Positions 24,750 to 32,056 of a stretch of 64,000 nucleotides of DNA are shown in pieces. Below the pieces are notes generated by a model. It was not told the DNA's origin. It searched no databases and saw only the letters and a program-made list of their open reading frames with translations. Position numbers and translations under genes: made by a program. The DNA is taken from positions 37,432 through 101,431 of the forward strand of contig NZ_JARGDQ010000011.1 of assembly GCF_029210385.1 (NCBI RefSeq). Direction: 5' to 3'. Every line of letters begins with the position of its first letter. Within the stretch, counting starts at the first letter, position 1. The stretch comes from Desulfurivibrio dismutans (GTDB lineage: Bacteria; Desulfobacterota; Desulfobulbia; Desulfobulbales; Desulfurivibrionaceae).

Positions 24750-26237
24750 TTACTGATTTTCACCCGGCAGGTGCAAGGTGAAGCTGGCGCCACCGAGTTT
24801 GCTGCGGCCGATTTCGATGCCGCCGCCGTGCTCCTGCACCGCGCTGTGGACCACCGCCAGGCCCAGGCCGGTGCCGTGACCCACCTCCTTGGTGGTAAAA
24901 AAAGGCTCAAAAAGGCGGGAGTGCAGTTCTTCGGCCACGCCCGGGCCGTTATCCTCGACGGTGAAACCAGCCTGCTGATCGTCACCGAACCAGGTGAGGC
25001 GAACCAGGGGCGGGGAAGTGGGGGCGGCGCCCTCGAAGGCCTGGACCGCATTGAGCAGCAGATTGGCCAGAGCTTGTTCCATGCGGATGGGGTCCAGCCG
25101 CAGGCGGGGCGGCGGCTGCTTACCCGCCAGGACCAGTTCGACTTTTGCCGCGGTGGCCTGTTCCCGCACCTGGTCGGCGGCGTTGCCGGCGATCAGGGCG
25201 GCGTCCACCATTTTGCGCCGGGGTTGCCGGTCCTGGTTGGTACGGCCGAAATCCAGCAACTGGCGGACAATATGACTCATCCGTTCCACCGCCCGGCGGA
25301 TTTCCTGAAAAGCGGCGGCGTTGTCCGGGTTCTGCTCCCGGCGCAGCATCCGCTGTGCCTTGCCGGCCACCAGGCTCAGTGGGGTGCCCAGTTCATGGGC
25401 CACCCCGGCGGCCAGACCACCGATGGCCGCCATTTTTTCCGACTGCCGCAGTCGCTCTTCCAGTTGCCGCTGTTCCGCCCGCTGGCGGGCAAGTTGCGCC
25501 TCCCCCGCGGCGATGCTGTCCAGCATGTTGTTCATCCCCACCGCCAACTGGCGAATCTCGGTGGGGCCAAGGGGGGTTGCCCGATGCCGTCGTTCGCCGG
25601 CGGCAATGCGGGCCATGCTTTCCACCAGGGCGGTAAGATGGGCGCCGATGATCCGGTGGTGGGCAAAGAGCACCAGCCCCAGCAGGGTCAGGCTGAGCAG
25701 GCTGAGCAACAGCAGGGCCCGGTGGCGGGCCTGCATGATATCGTCCTTGAACTGACTGCCGTCCCGCGTGAGCTGCAGCAGCCCCAGGGTGCGACCCACC
25801 GAATCGCTCAGCGGCACGAAATAGGAATAAACCTCTTCCCCGTCGGCTTCATCGTAGCCGCCCAGGCGATCGCCCTCGGCGGCCAGTTGCACCAGTTCCC
25901 GTCGCTGTACTTCCGGTTCCGTCGGCCCGCTGGCCGCCACCTGGCGTCCTTCTCGGTCGTAGACATAAACCCCGTATACCTCGCTGAAACGAAAGGCGGA
26001 AGAGAGGGTGCGGTCCAGGCTGCGCTGGCGCTCAAATTCCAGGGCGTGCTCCAGGGGGCCGCGGATGGCCCGGGCGATCAGCTCGATGTCTTTCTGCATC
26101 TGTAATTCCACCCGGTTCTCCAGACCCCGCAGGCCGGAGAGCGAAGCCGCGCCCAGCAGCAGCAGCAGGGGGAGCACCAGAAATAGAATTAGGGTAAGGC
26201 GCAGGCTGAAACCGCGCTTGAGCCATGCTTGTGTCAT
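24750..26237 (-). CDS. membrane sensor histidine kinase
   Basis: The 495-residue protein has two transmembrane segments (LTLILFLVLPLLLLLGAA near residue 15; ALLLLSLLSLTLLGLVLF near 180) flanking a periplasmic sensor region of about 140 residues. HAMP, HisKA with VAHELGTP (His near 278) and HATPase_c (DNGPGV, GTGLGLAVV) follow. The frame is open further upstream to 26294, but the ATG at 26237 has GGAGGT at ideal spacing. It is organised like ZraS/HydH kinases that pair with sigma-54 regulators. The ligand is unknown. Confidence 0.94.
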   Translation of the reverse strand: MTQAWLKRGFSLRLTLILFLVLPLLLLLGAASLSGLRGLENRVELQMQKDIELIARAIRGPLEHALEFERQRSLDRTLSSAFRFSEVYGVYVYDREGRQVAASGPTEPEVQRRELVQLAAEGDRLGGYDEADGEEVYSYFVPLSDSVGRTLGLLQLTRDGSQFKDDIMQARHRALLLLSLLSLTLLGLVLFAHHRIIGAHLTALVESMARIAAGERRHRATPLGPTEIRQLAVGMNNMLDSIAAGEAQLARQRAEQRQLEERLRQSEKMAAIGGLAAGVAHELGTPLSLVAGKAQRMLRREQNPDNAAAFQEIRRAVERMSHIVRQLLDFGRTNQDRQPRRKMVDAALIAGNAADQVREQATAAKVELVLAGKQPPPRLRLDPIRMEQALANLLLNAVQAFEGAAPTSPPLVRLTWFGDDQQAGFTVEDNGPGVAEELHSRLFEPFFTTKEVGHGTGLGLAVVHSAVQEHGGGIEIGRSKLGGASFTLHLPGENQ

Positions 26238-26385
26238 CGTTAACCTCCATAATGATTCATGCGCCATTATGACACATTGAGGCCATGGGGTCAAACCCAG
26301 GGGGAAGTCTGGGTAGGTTGTTTTTTATACCGCTCAAACAATACGATATACAAAGACCAAAGAAAAAAGGAGGGACTTGTCAACG

Positions 26386-26402
26386 TTGGCATCGTGGTTG
26401 CA
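26386..26402 (+). promoter_or_regulatory. sigma-54 (-24/-12) promoter upstream of the DUF4168 gene
   Basis: TTGGCATCGTGGTTGCA has GG and GC elements with exactly ten bases between them and matches TGGCAN6TTGCA. It faces the DUF4168 gene and predicts a leader of about 170 bases. That leader contains several short inverted repeats and a final AAAAGTACTTTT palindrome just before the ribosome-binding site. The sigma-54 activator and its kinase are encoded next door on the opposite strand. Confidence 0.72.
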
Positions 26403-26582
26403 ACTAATCAGGGCAACCAACGCGGCGCGGGGTGGCGAATCGCAGACCAGGCATGGTCCGGTCAGCTTCCCGGCGGCGAATAGAAGCGGTGCCAGCGCCA
26501 ACGTTTCATGGGAAACGCTCGGAGCGAGTGCCGGAACCATGGCCCCAAAGGGTCAAAAGTACTTTTCAGGAGGTATCATTAA

Positions 26583-27011
26583 ATGAGCAAGCAAGTTGCA
26601 ACCATCGAAAGCAAGGGAATCAGCAAAGGTCTGCTGGCCGGCGCCCTTTTTATTCTGTTGCTGGCCGTTCCCGGCCTGGTAATGGCCTACCCCGGCTCCG
26701 GCGGCGGTCAGCCCGGCATGGGCGAGCAGGCGGCGCCGCAGGATTTTGACCAGTCCACCCTGCAGAGCTTTGCCGTGGCCTCGGTGCATCTCCAGGAGAT
26801 CCAGCAGGAGTACGCCGGACAGTTGGAAGGGGTGCAGGACCAGGAAAAGGCCATTGAGCTGCAGCGGCAGGCCAACGAAGAGATGGTGGCCACCGTGGAG
26901 GAAGAAGGCCTGGACGTACAGACCTACAACGCCATCGCCAATGCCATGAATACCTCGCCGGAACTGCACGCGCAGATCATGGGCATGATCGAGGAAGAGC
27001 AGAACCGCTGA
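26583..27011 (+). CDS. secreted DUF4168 domain protein
   Basis: The 142-residue protein has a signal peptide (hydrophobic GLLAGALFILLLAVPGLVMA, probable cleavage after Ala35). A Gly/Gln linker precedes a helical DUF4168 domain (FAVASVHLQEIQQEYAGQL to YNAIANAMNTSPELHAQI). DUF4168 proteins are small envelope proteins of unknown function. AGGAGGT stands before the ATG. A sigma-54 promoter and a neighbouring two-component system suggest induction under an envelope or metal-type signal; that signal is inference. Confidence 0.85.
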   Translation: MSKQVATIESKGISKGLLAGALFILLLAVPGLVMAYPGSGGGQPGMGEQAAPQDFDQSTLQSFAVASVHLQEIQQEYAGQLEGVQDQEKAIELQRQANEEMVATVEEEGLDVQTYNAIANAMNTSPELHAQIMGMIEEEQNR

Positions 27012-27031
27012 TTAACCACGGTTCAGCAAGC

Positions 27032-27063
27032 AAAAAACGGGGGCTTTTGCCCCCGTTTTTTTT
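27032..27063. terminator. bidirectional intrinsic terminator
   Basis: CGGGGGC, loop TTTT and GCCCCCG are flanked by six A residues on the left and eight T residues on the right. It lies between the convergent DUF4168 and GGDEF/EAL genes and can stop transcription from both sides. Confidence 0.88.
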
Positions 27064-27068
27064 GTCGG

Positions 27069-29204
27069 CTATTCCGGCCGGCAGTGGGGGGTGGGTTGGC
27101 CCAGGTGGTATCCCTGGGAGTAGTCGATGCCCAGCTCCTTGACCACCCGCAGCACGTCTTCCGAGTGCACGAACTCGGCCACGGTGCGGATGCCAAGCTG
27201 GCGGCAGAAATCGACAATGGTGCGGACCAGCACCCGGGCCTGCTGATCCTGGTGGATATTGCGGATCAGGGAGGCGTCGATCTTGATGCTGTCCACTTTA
27301 AACTGCAGAATATGGGCGAAGTTGGAGTATCCCGAGCCGAAGTCATCAATGGCAATCTGGCAGCCCGCCGCCTTTACCTGCTCGATAAAGGCCTGTACCG
27401 GCTCCACGTTTTCCACCCCCTCGCTTTCCAGAATCTCGAAGGTCAGTCGCTGGGCCATTTCGGGATAGTCCCGGACTTTCGCCATGATGTAATCACGCAC
27501 CTCCTTTTCCAGGATATCGGCAATGGACAGGTTGAGGGAGAAACCGTACCGGCAGTCGGCAAAATCGGCAAAAATCTTATCCACCATGCGGCGGGTGAAC
27601 TCCGGGTACAGCGATGATTCCTTCACCACCTCCAAAAACATCACCGGCGAGAGCACCTGGCCGTCGGGGTTGCGCAGCCGCACCAGAGCTTCATATTTAA
27701 TTATCTCGCCGCTGGTATTATCGACAATGGGCTGGTAATAGGCCAGTACATCATCCTGGTTCAGCGCCCGACGGGCGTTTTCCAATACCTCCAGGTTGCC
27801 GGCAATACGTTCCTGCAGATTAAGCTCTTCCTGATAGACCAGAAAACTGCCCAGGCGATGTTTTTTGACTTCGTTCAGGACCAGGTCGGCGGTTTCCAGC
27901 AGGGGCCGCAGGCGGGAAATGCCGAGGGAGACATTGACCCGGATGGGCTGATCCCGGTAGTTGAATTCGGCCTGGCCCACTGCGGTCAGAACCCGGCGGG
28001 CCAGCTCTTCTGCGGCTATCTGTTCCTTCTCTTCATCCAACAGCAGTCCGAAATCGTCGCCGCCCAGCCGGTAGCAATCCCCCCAGGGGCTCTCCGGCAA
28101 CAATTGCCGGAAAATGGCGGCCAACTCATTGAGCACGTAATCGCCGGCCCGGACCCCGTACAAATCGTTGACATGCTTGAAGTCGTCGATGTTGATCAGC
28201 AGCAGCAGCGGGTGACGGCAGCGGGTCTGATCGGAATCAAAGGCGAAGCGGTTGGCCAGGCCGGTCAACTGGTCCCGGGTAGCGGCCCGGTGCAGAGCGT
28301 TGCTCATCCGGTTCAGAGCCTGGTTTTCCCGCTCGGTTTTGAACAGCAGCAGAATAATTAATACCACCGACCCCATAAAAGCGGCAAAAAACAAGTAGGA
28401 AAGTGAGTTCAGACGGGTCAGCCAGCGCCGGTTTTCCTCCTGCAGGGCCTGTTGCAACTGGTTCAGAACCTTGCCCCCGCTGGAGTCCATAGTGGCATTG
28501 AGCAGGTGGTTGTAGTCAGGCAAAGTTTTGTTAAACACTCGGCCATGGGCCAGCAGGGCCTGGTGCAGTTGCTGCAACCCCTCGTTTTGCGGCCGGTGGC
28601 CGGCCAGCCCCTCCAGAGGTTGGGCCATAGCGCCCAGCAAGTCCGGGTCCATGCTGTTATGGGCCAGGTACAGAGCCGAGGTGAGGTCGGTGAGCAGGCG
28701 ATGGTAATCGTGGCTGATTCCGGGATGCTCCAGCATAATCCGGCGGCTCAGCCCCGGCACGTACATGGCCGAGTTCTTCAGCATCGAATTGGCGGTAAGA
28801 AATCGGAAAATCAACTCTTCCTTGTCGGCCAGGCTGGCGTGATAGGCGGCCAGCAGTTCCGGTACCGGGGAATCCTTGTCCAAGGCCACTTGGGAGTACA
28901 GTTCAGTGGTGTCTTGCAGAGATTTATCTATCCTCGCCAGCATGGCGTGGAGCCGGTCGTAGTCGTGGAACAGGAAAAACCCGCTGTGCAAAATTTCACC
29001 GTCCAGTTCCTGTTGTTGGTGGTCCAACTGGTTCAGCACACTCATCAGGGTCAGCCGGGTGGTGGTTTGTTCCTTGGCCTGTTTGCTGTAATAAGCAAAC
29101 AGCACGCCCACCAGCAGGGCGACGGCAATGGTAAAATAGATTTTGGCGCGCAGCCCAGGGCTATGGTTTTCCGCAGTTGCCGTGTGTTCCCGTTCAGGGT
29201 TCAT
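27069..29204 (-). CDS. membrane GGDEF/EAL cyclic-di-GMP enzyme
   Basis: The 711-residue protein has two transmembrane segments (about residues 22-42 and 268-290) bounding an all-helical periplasmic sensor domain of about 220 residues. A GGDEF domain with RLGGDDFGLLL follows; its signature is GGDDF, a conservative variant that could be active. The EAL domain has YEALVRL, IDDFGSGYSNF and KIDASLI, so phosphodiesterase residues are kept. Net activity cannot be decided from sequence. The gene begins 4 bases after the cytochrome peroxidase stop, so the two are an operon. Confidence 0.92.
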   Translation of the reverse strand: MNPEREHTATAENHSPGLRAKIYFTIAVALLVGVLFAYYSKQAKEQTTTRLTLMSVLNQLDHQQQELDGEILHSGFFLFHDYDRLHAMLARIDKSLQDTTELYSQVALDKDSPVPELLAAYHASLADKEELIFRFLTANSMLKNSAMYVPGLSRRIMLEHPGISHDYHRLLTDLTSALYLAHNSMDPDLLGAMAQPLEGLAGHRPQNEGLQQLHQALLAHGRVFNKTLPDYNHLLNATMDSSGGKVLNQLQQALQEENRRWLTRLNSLSYLFFAAFMGSVVLIILLLFKTERENQALNRMSNALHRAATRDQLTGLANRFAFDSDQTRCRHPLLLLINIDDFKHVNDLYGVRAGDYVLNELAAIFRQLLPESPWGDCYRLGGDDFGLLLDEEKEQIAAEELARRVLTAVGQAEFNYRDQPIRVNVSLGISRLRPLLETADLVLNEVKKHRLGSFLVYQEELNLQERIAGNLEVLENARRALNQDDVLAYYQPIVDNTSGEIIKYEALVRLRNPDGQVLSPVMFLEVVKESSLYPEFTRRMVDKIFADFADCRYGFSLNLSIADILEKEVRDYIMAKVRDYPEMAQRLTFEILESEGVENVEPVQAFIEQVKAAGCQIAIDDFGSGYSNFAHILQFKVDSIKIDASLIRNIHQDQQARVLVRTIVDFCRQLGIRTVAEFVHSEDVLRVVKELGIDYSQGYHLGQPTPHCRPE

Positions 29205-29208
29205 AGCT

Positions 29209-30267
29209 TTATCTCAAGATGGCCGGCTTTTGGCCGGTCAGGGTTTCCATGAAGGCGACCAGGGCAAAAATCTGTTGCGAGGTCAGTTCCACTCCCAGGT
29301 TGTGGTGCGCCATGATCTGCAGGGCCTCCGGCAGGTCGGCGGCGGAGCCGTCGTGGAAGTAGGGGGCGGTCAGGGCGATGTTGCGCAGGGTGGGAACCTT
29401 GAAGACCTGGCGGTCCGCCTCCCGGCCGGTGATCGCCCGACGATCCTGGATTTCCCGGTCTTTCCGCTCTTCGCGGGGATAGATCACGCCCATCTGCTGA
29501 TAGGAATTGCCGCCGATATTGACCCCGTTGTGGCAGGTAACACAGCCCAGTTCCTTGAACTCCAGATAACCCAGCTGCTGGTGGGGCTGGAGCACCGCCT
29601 CTCCGCGCAGGTAAAGGTCGAAGGGGCTGTCCGGGGTGATCAGGGCCCGCTGGAACTCGGCCAGGGCGTCAACCACCTGTTCAAAGCGCACCTGCCGGCC
29701 GCCGTAGATCTGGCCAAAGGTGGTACGGTAATCCTGGTCGGCGGACAGGCGCTGCTCCACCTCTTCTTTGCTCATTCCCATTTCCAACGGATCCTGCAGC
29801 GGACCGGCCGCCTGTTCTTGCAGATCGACGGCCCGGCCGTTCCAGAACTGGCGGAAATTGAAGACCGCGTTAAACACCGTGGGCGAGGCCATGTTGCCCT
29901 CCCGTCCGTGGATGCCGATGGATACCGGGCGCGGGTCGTGGCCGCCGCCGTCCAGATCGTGGCAGGAGGCGCAGGAGACGCTGTGGTCGACCGAGAGCAT
30001 GGTTTCGTGAAACAGCCGCCGGCCAAGCTCGGCCTTGGCCGGATCGTAGTCAATGCGGCGAGGAATGGGGCTGATGGGCTCGCGAACGGTGCGGGTCGCC
30101 CCCTCGGGGGTCTTCGCGGCCGCCCAGGCTGCCGGGGCAGCGGCGGACGTTGCCGGGCCGGGTGAACCGACGCCCGGCTGCCAGACCAGCAAAAAAAATA
30201 AAAGCAGCCCGGCCGCCGCCAAGCCAAGCCGGCGGCCGGTTGAAAAGCCAAGAGGTACAATGCGCAT
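29209..30267 (-). CDS. di-haem cytochrome c peroxidase, MauG/CcpA family
   Basis: The 352-residue protein has an N-terminal hydrophobic export or anchor segment (residues about 13-30). Two c-type haem sites follow: CASCH (Cys99-His103) and CVTCH (near 242). Between and after them are family motifs such as SPTVFNAVFNFRQFWNGRA and KVPTLRNIALTAPYFHDGS. Members reduce hydrogen peroxide in the periplasm or perform MauG-like oxidations. Co-transcription with the GGDEF/EAL gene hints at a redox input to c-di-GMP signalling; this is inference. Confidence 0.93.
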   Translation of the reverse strand: MRIVPLGFSTGRRLGLAAAGLLLFFLLVWQPGVGSPGPATSAAAPAAWAAAKTPEGATRTVREPISPIPRRIDYDPAKAELGRRLFHETMLSVDHSVSCASCHDLDGGGHDPRPVSIGIHGREGNMASPTVFNAVFNFRQFWNGRAVDLQEQAAGPLQDPLEMGMSKEEVEQRLSADQDYRTTFGQIYGGRQVRFEQVVDALAEFQRALITPDSPFDLYLRGEAVLQPHQQLGYLEFKELGCVTCHNGVNIGGNSYQQMGVIYPREERKDREIQDRRAITGREADRQVFKVPTLRNIALTAPYFHDGSAADLPEALQIMAHHNLGVELTSQQIFALVAFMETLTGQKPAILR

Positions 30268-30483
30268 GAAATAATTACCGTGTGATCGATGCGTGATCTA
30301 TGAGTTGAATCGGCTCGAGCAACCGATCTGATCCGCAATATAACCTTTATTAGTATCTCTTACCATTTTTATCGAAGATAAGTAGGAAATAAACAGGTAA
30401 ATTTTGAGTAAATTTGGGGTAAATATTATGTTTTTTGCCCCTTTTTCCTTTCTACTCCGGCCCGGCGACGGCCAAATTGAGGC

Positions 30484-30513
30484 TTGACAAGTTGGTTGCC
30501 GGTTAACTATATG
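30484..30513 (+). promoter_or_regulatory. sigma-70-type promoter for the TPR/beta-barrel gene
   Basis: TTGACA and TATATG are separated by 18 bases. The predicted leader is about 120 bases and contains a direct repeat of GTCCATCTTTAT. The rest of the 375-base divergent gap (30268-30642) is AT-rich from about 30330 to 30450 and probably also holds the minus-strand promoter; nothing else is recognisable. Confidence 0.6.
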
Positions 30514-30642
30514 GACATGGGGGGAGGGCGGTCAGGTGTTTGCTAACCAGGCGCAATCACGTCTAATCAGGCATGGTTTTTTGCTGGTCCATCTTTATGT
30601 TTGTCAGTCCATCTTTATTTAAGTTCAGGCGGGCGGTTTATA

Positions 30643-31965
30643 ATGGAAAAACAAAGATTCGGTTGTTGCCTTGCAGCGCTGGCCCTGCTGGCTCTGGTGC
30701 TGTTTTCCACCCCATTGCCGGCGGCGGCCGACCCGGTTGCCACCGGCCGCCAACTGCTGGCCGAACGGCAGTATGACGAGGCCTACCAACTGTTGCACAG
30801 CGCTTTCCGGGCCGACCCGGGCCACCCGGAGATCAATTTTATGCTGGGCCGCGCCGCCTTCGAGTCCGGCCGCACCGAAGAGGCGGTGATGGCCTACGAG
30901 CGGGTGCTGCTGCATAATCCGGAGGCCAACCGGGCCAAGCTGGAACTGGCCCGCTCGTACATGCGCCTGGGTTCCCGGGAACTGGCCCGCCAGTACTTCC
31001 ACGAGGTGCTGGCCACCAACCCGCCGGAGGCCGTCTGGCAGAACATTCAACGTTTTCTGGCGGCCATGGACGCGGCGGAGAAACGCCATTTTTTAAACGG
31101 TTTGGTCACCGTGGGGGTGGGGCATGACGACAACGTCAACACCTTCCCGGGCAACGACACGGTACGTTTAAATGGCTTCCAGTTTGACCTGGACGGTGAG
31201 GAAAAAAGCAACTGGCTGCTCAACACCAACCTGGTGGTCAACCACATCTACCGGCCCCGCTACAACAGCCCCTTGAACTGGAAAACCAGCTTCACCAATT
31301 ACAACGCCTTCCATGAAAGCGCCAACGACATGGACCTCAACCTGTTTGGCTTGAGCACCGGCCCCACCTGGCGCCGCGACCGCCTGCTGCTGCAGGCCGC
31401 CGTCAGCTTCACCCATGTTGACCTGGGTTTTGACCGCTACCTGGGCATGGCCGGGCTGTCCGCCGGCGCCACCTGGCTGCTTTCGCCCCAGTGGGCGCTC
31501 AACGGCGGCATTGAGCTGCGCGATCGGGATTTTTACCAGAACGACGACCGGGACTCCACCAACCTGCTCATCAGCCTGGGCCCGGTCTTCAGCCACGGCG
31601 ACAACCGGCTGGGCCTGACCCTGGGCTATGAAACCGACGATGCCGATGTCGAACACCACTCCTACGATCGCCGGCGTGTCACCCTGCGCTATGATCGCAA
31701 GCTGCCGGCCGATTTTGCCGCCTTTGCCGCGATGCGCTATCAGGAAACCGACTACGATGACGACTACCCGCTGTTCAACAAAGCCCGCAAGGATGAGTCG
31801 ATGTTCTACAGCCTCGGGGTTTCCAAGGTGTTCTGGCGTTCCGGCGATTCCCGGCGCAGTTTCTCCGGCCAGCTCAGCTACGCTTACACCGATGCTGAAT
31901 CCAATATCGAGCTGTTCGAATACACCAAAGGCGTAGCCAACCTGGCCCTTACCTATACATTTTAA
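30643..31965 (+). CDS. TPR and outer-membrane beta-barrel protein, Slam (DUF560)-like
   Basis: The 440-residue protein has a signal peptide (LAALALLALVLFSTPLPAAA). An N-terminal TPR region follows (about 30-150, e.g. EAVMAYERVLLHNPEANRAKLELARSY). Next comes a barrel of alternating aromatic beta strands starting LNGLVTVGVGHDDNVN and ending in Phe, as outer-membrane proteins do. This TPR-plus-barrel plan and the GHDDNVN motif resemble Slam proteins, which move surface lipoproteins across the outer membrane. The next gene has a TbpB-like C-terminus, a Slam-substrate feature. The exact family needs a profile search. The ATG at 30643 lacks a strong ribosome-binding site. Confidence 0.7.
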   Translation: MEKQRFGCCLAALALLALVLFSTPLPAAADPVATGRQLLAERQYDEAYQLLHSAFRADPGHPEINFMLGRAAFESGRTEEAVMAYERVLLHNPEANRAKLELARSYMRLGSRELARQYFHEVLATNPPEAVWQNIQRFLAAMDAAEKRHFLNGLVTVGVGHDDNVNTFPGNDTVRLNGFQFDLDGEEKSNWLLNTNLVVNHIYRPRYNSPLNWKTSFTNYNAFHESANDMDLNLFGLSTGPTWRRDRLLLQAAVSFTHVDLGFDRYLGMAGLSAGATWLLSPQWALNGGIELRDRDFYQNDDRDSTNLLISLGPVFSHGDNRLGLTLGYETDDADVEHHSYDRRRVTLRYDRKLPADFAAFAAMRYQETDYDDDYPLFNKARKDESMFYSLGVSKVFWRSGDSRRSFSGQLSYAYTDAESNIELFEYTKGVANLALTYTF

Positions 31966-32056
31966 TCTGCCCGCCCGGCACGCTGTTTGTCACCGGGCCC
32001 CCGGGGGCTTTGCCGGCAACGGCGGCCGCCAGCGAAGCTTAAGAGGAGTGAATTCC

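Noticed and set aside
26403..26582. Known riboswitch (for example GEMM c-di-GMP) in the DUF4168 leader
   Set aside because: Several hairpins are visible but I could not find the conserved core of any riboswitch class I know.
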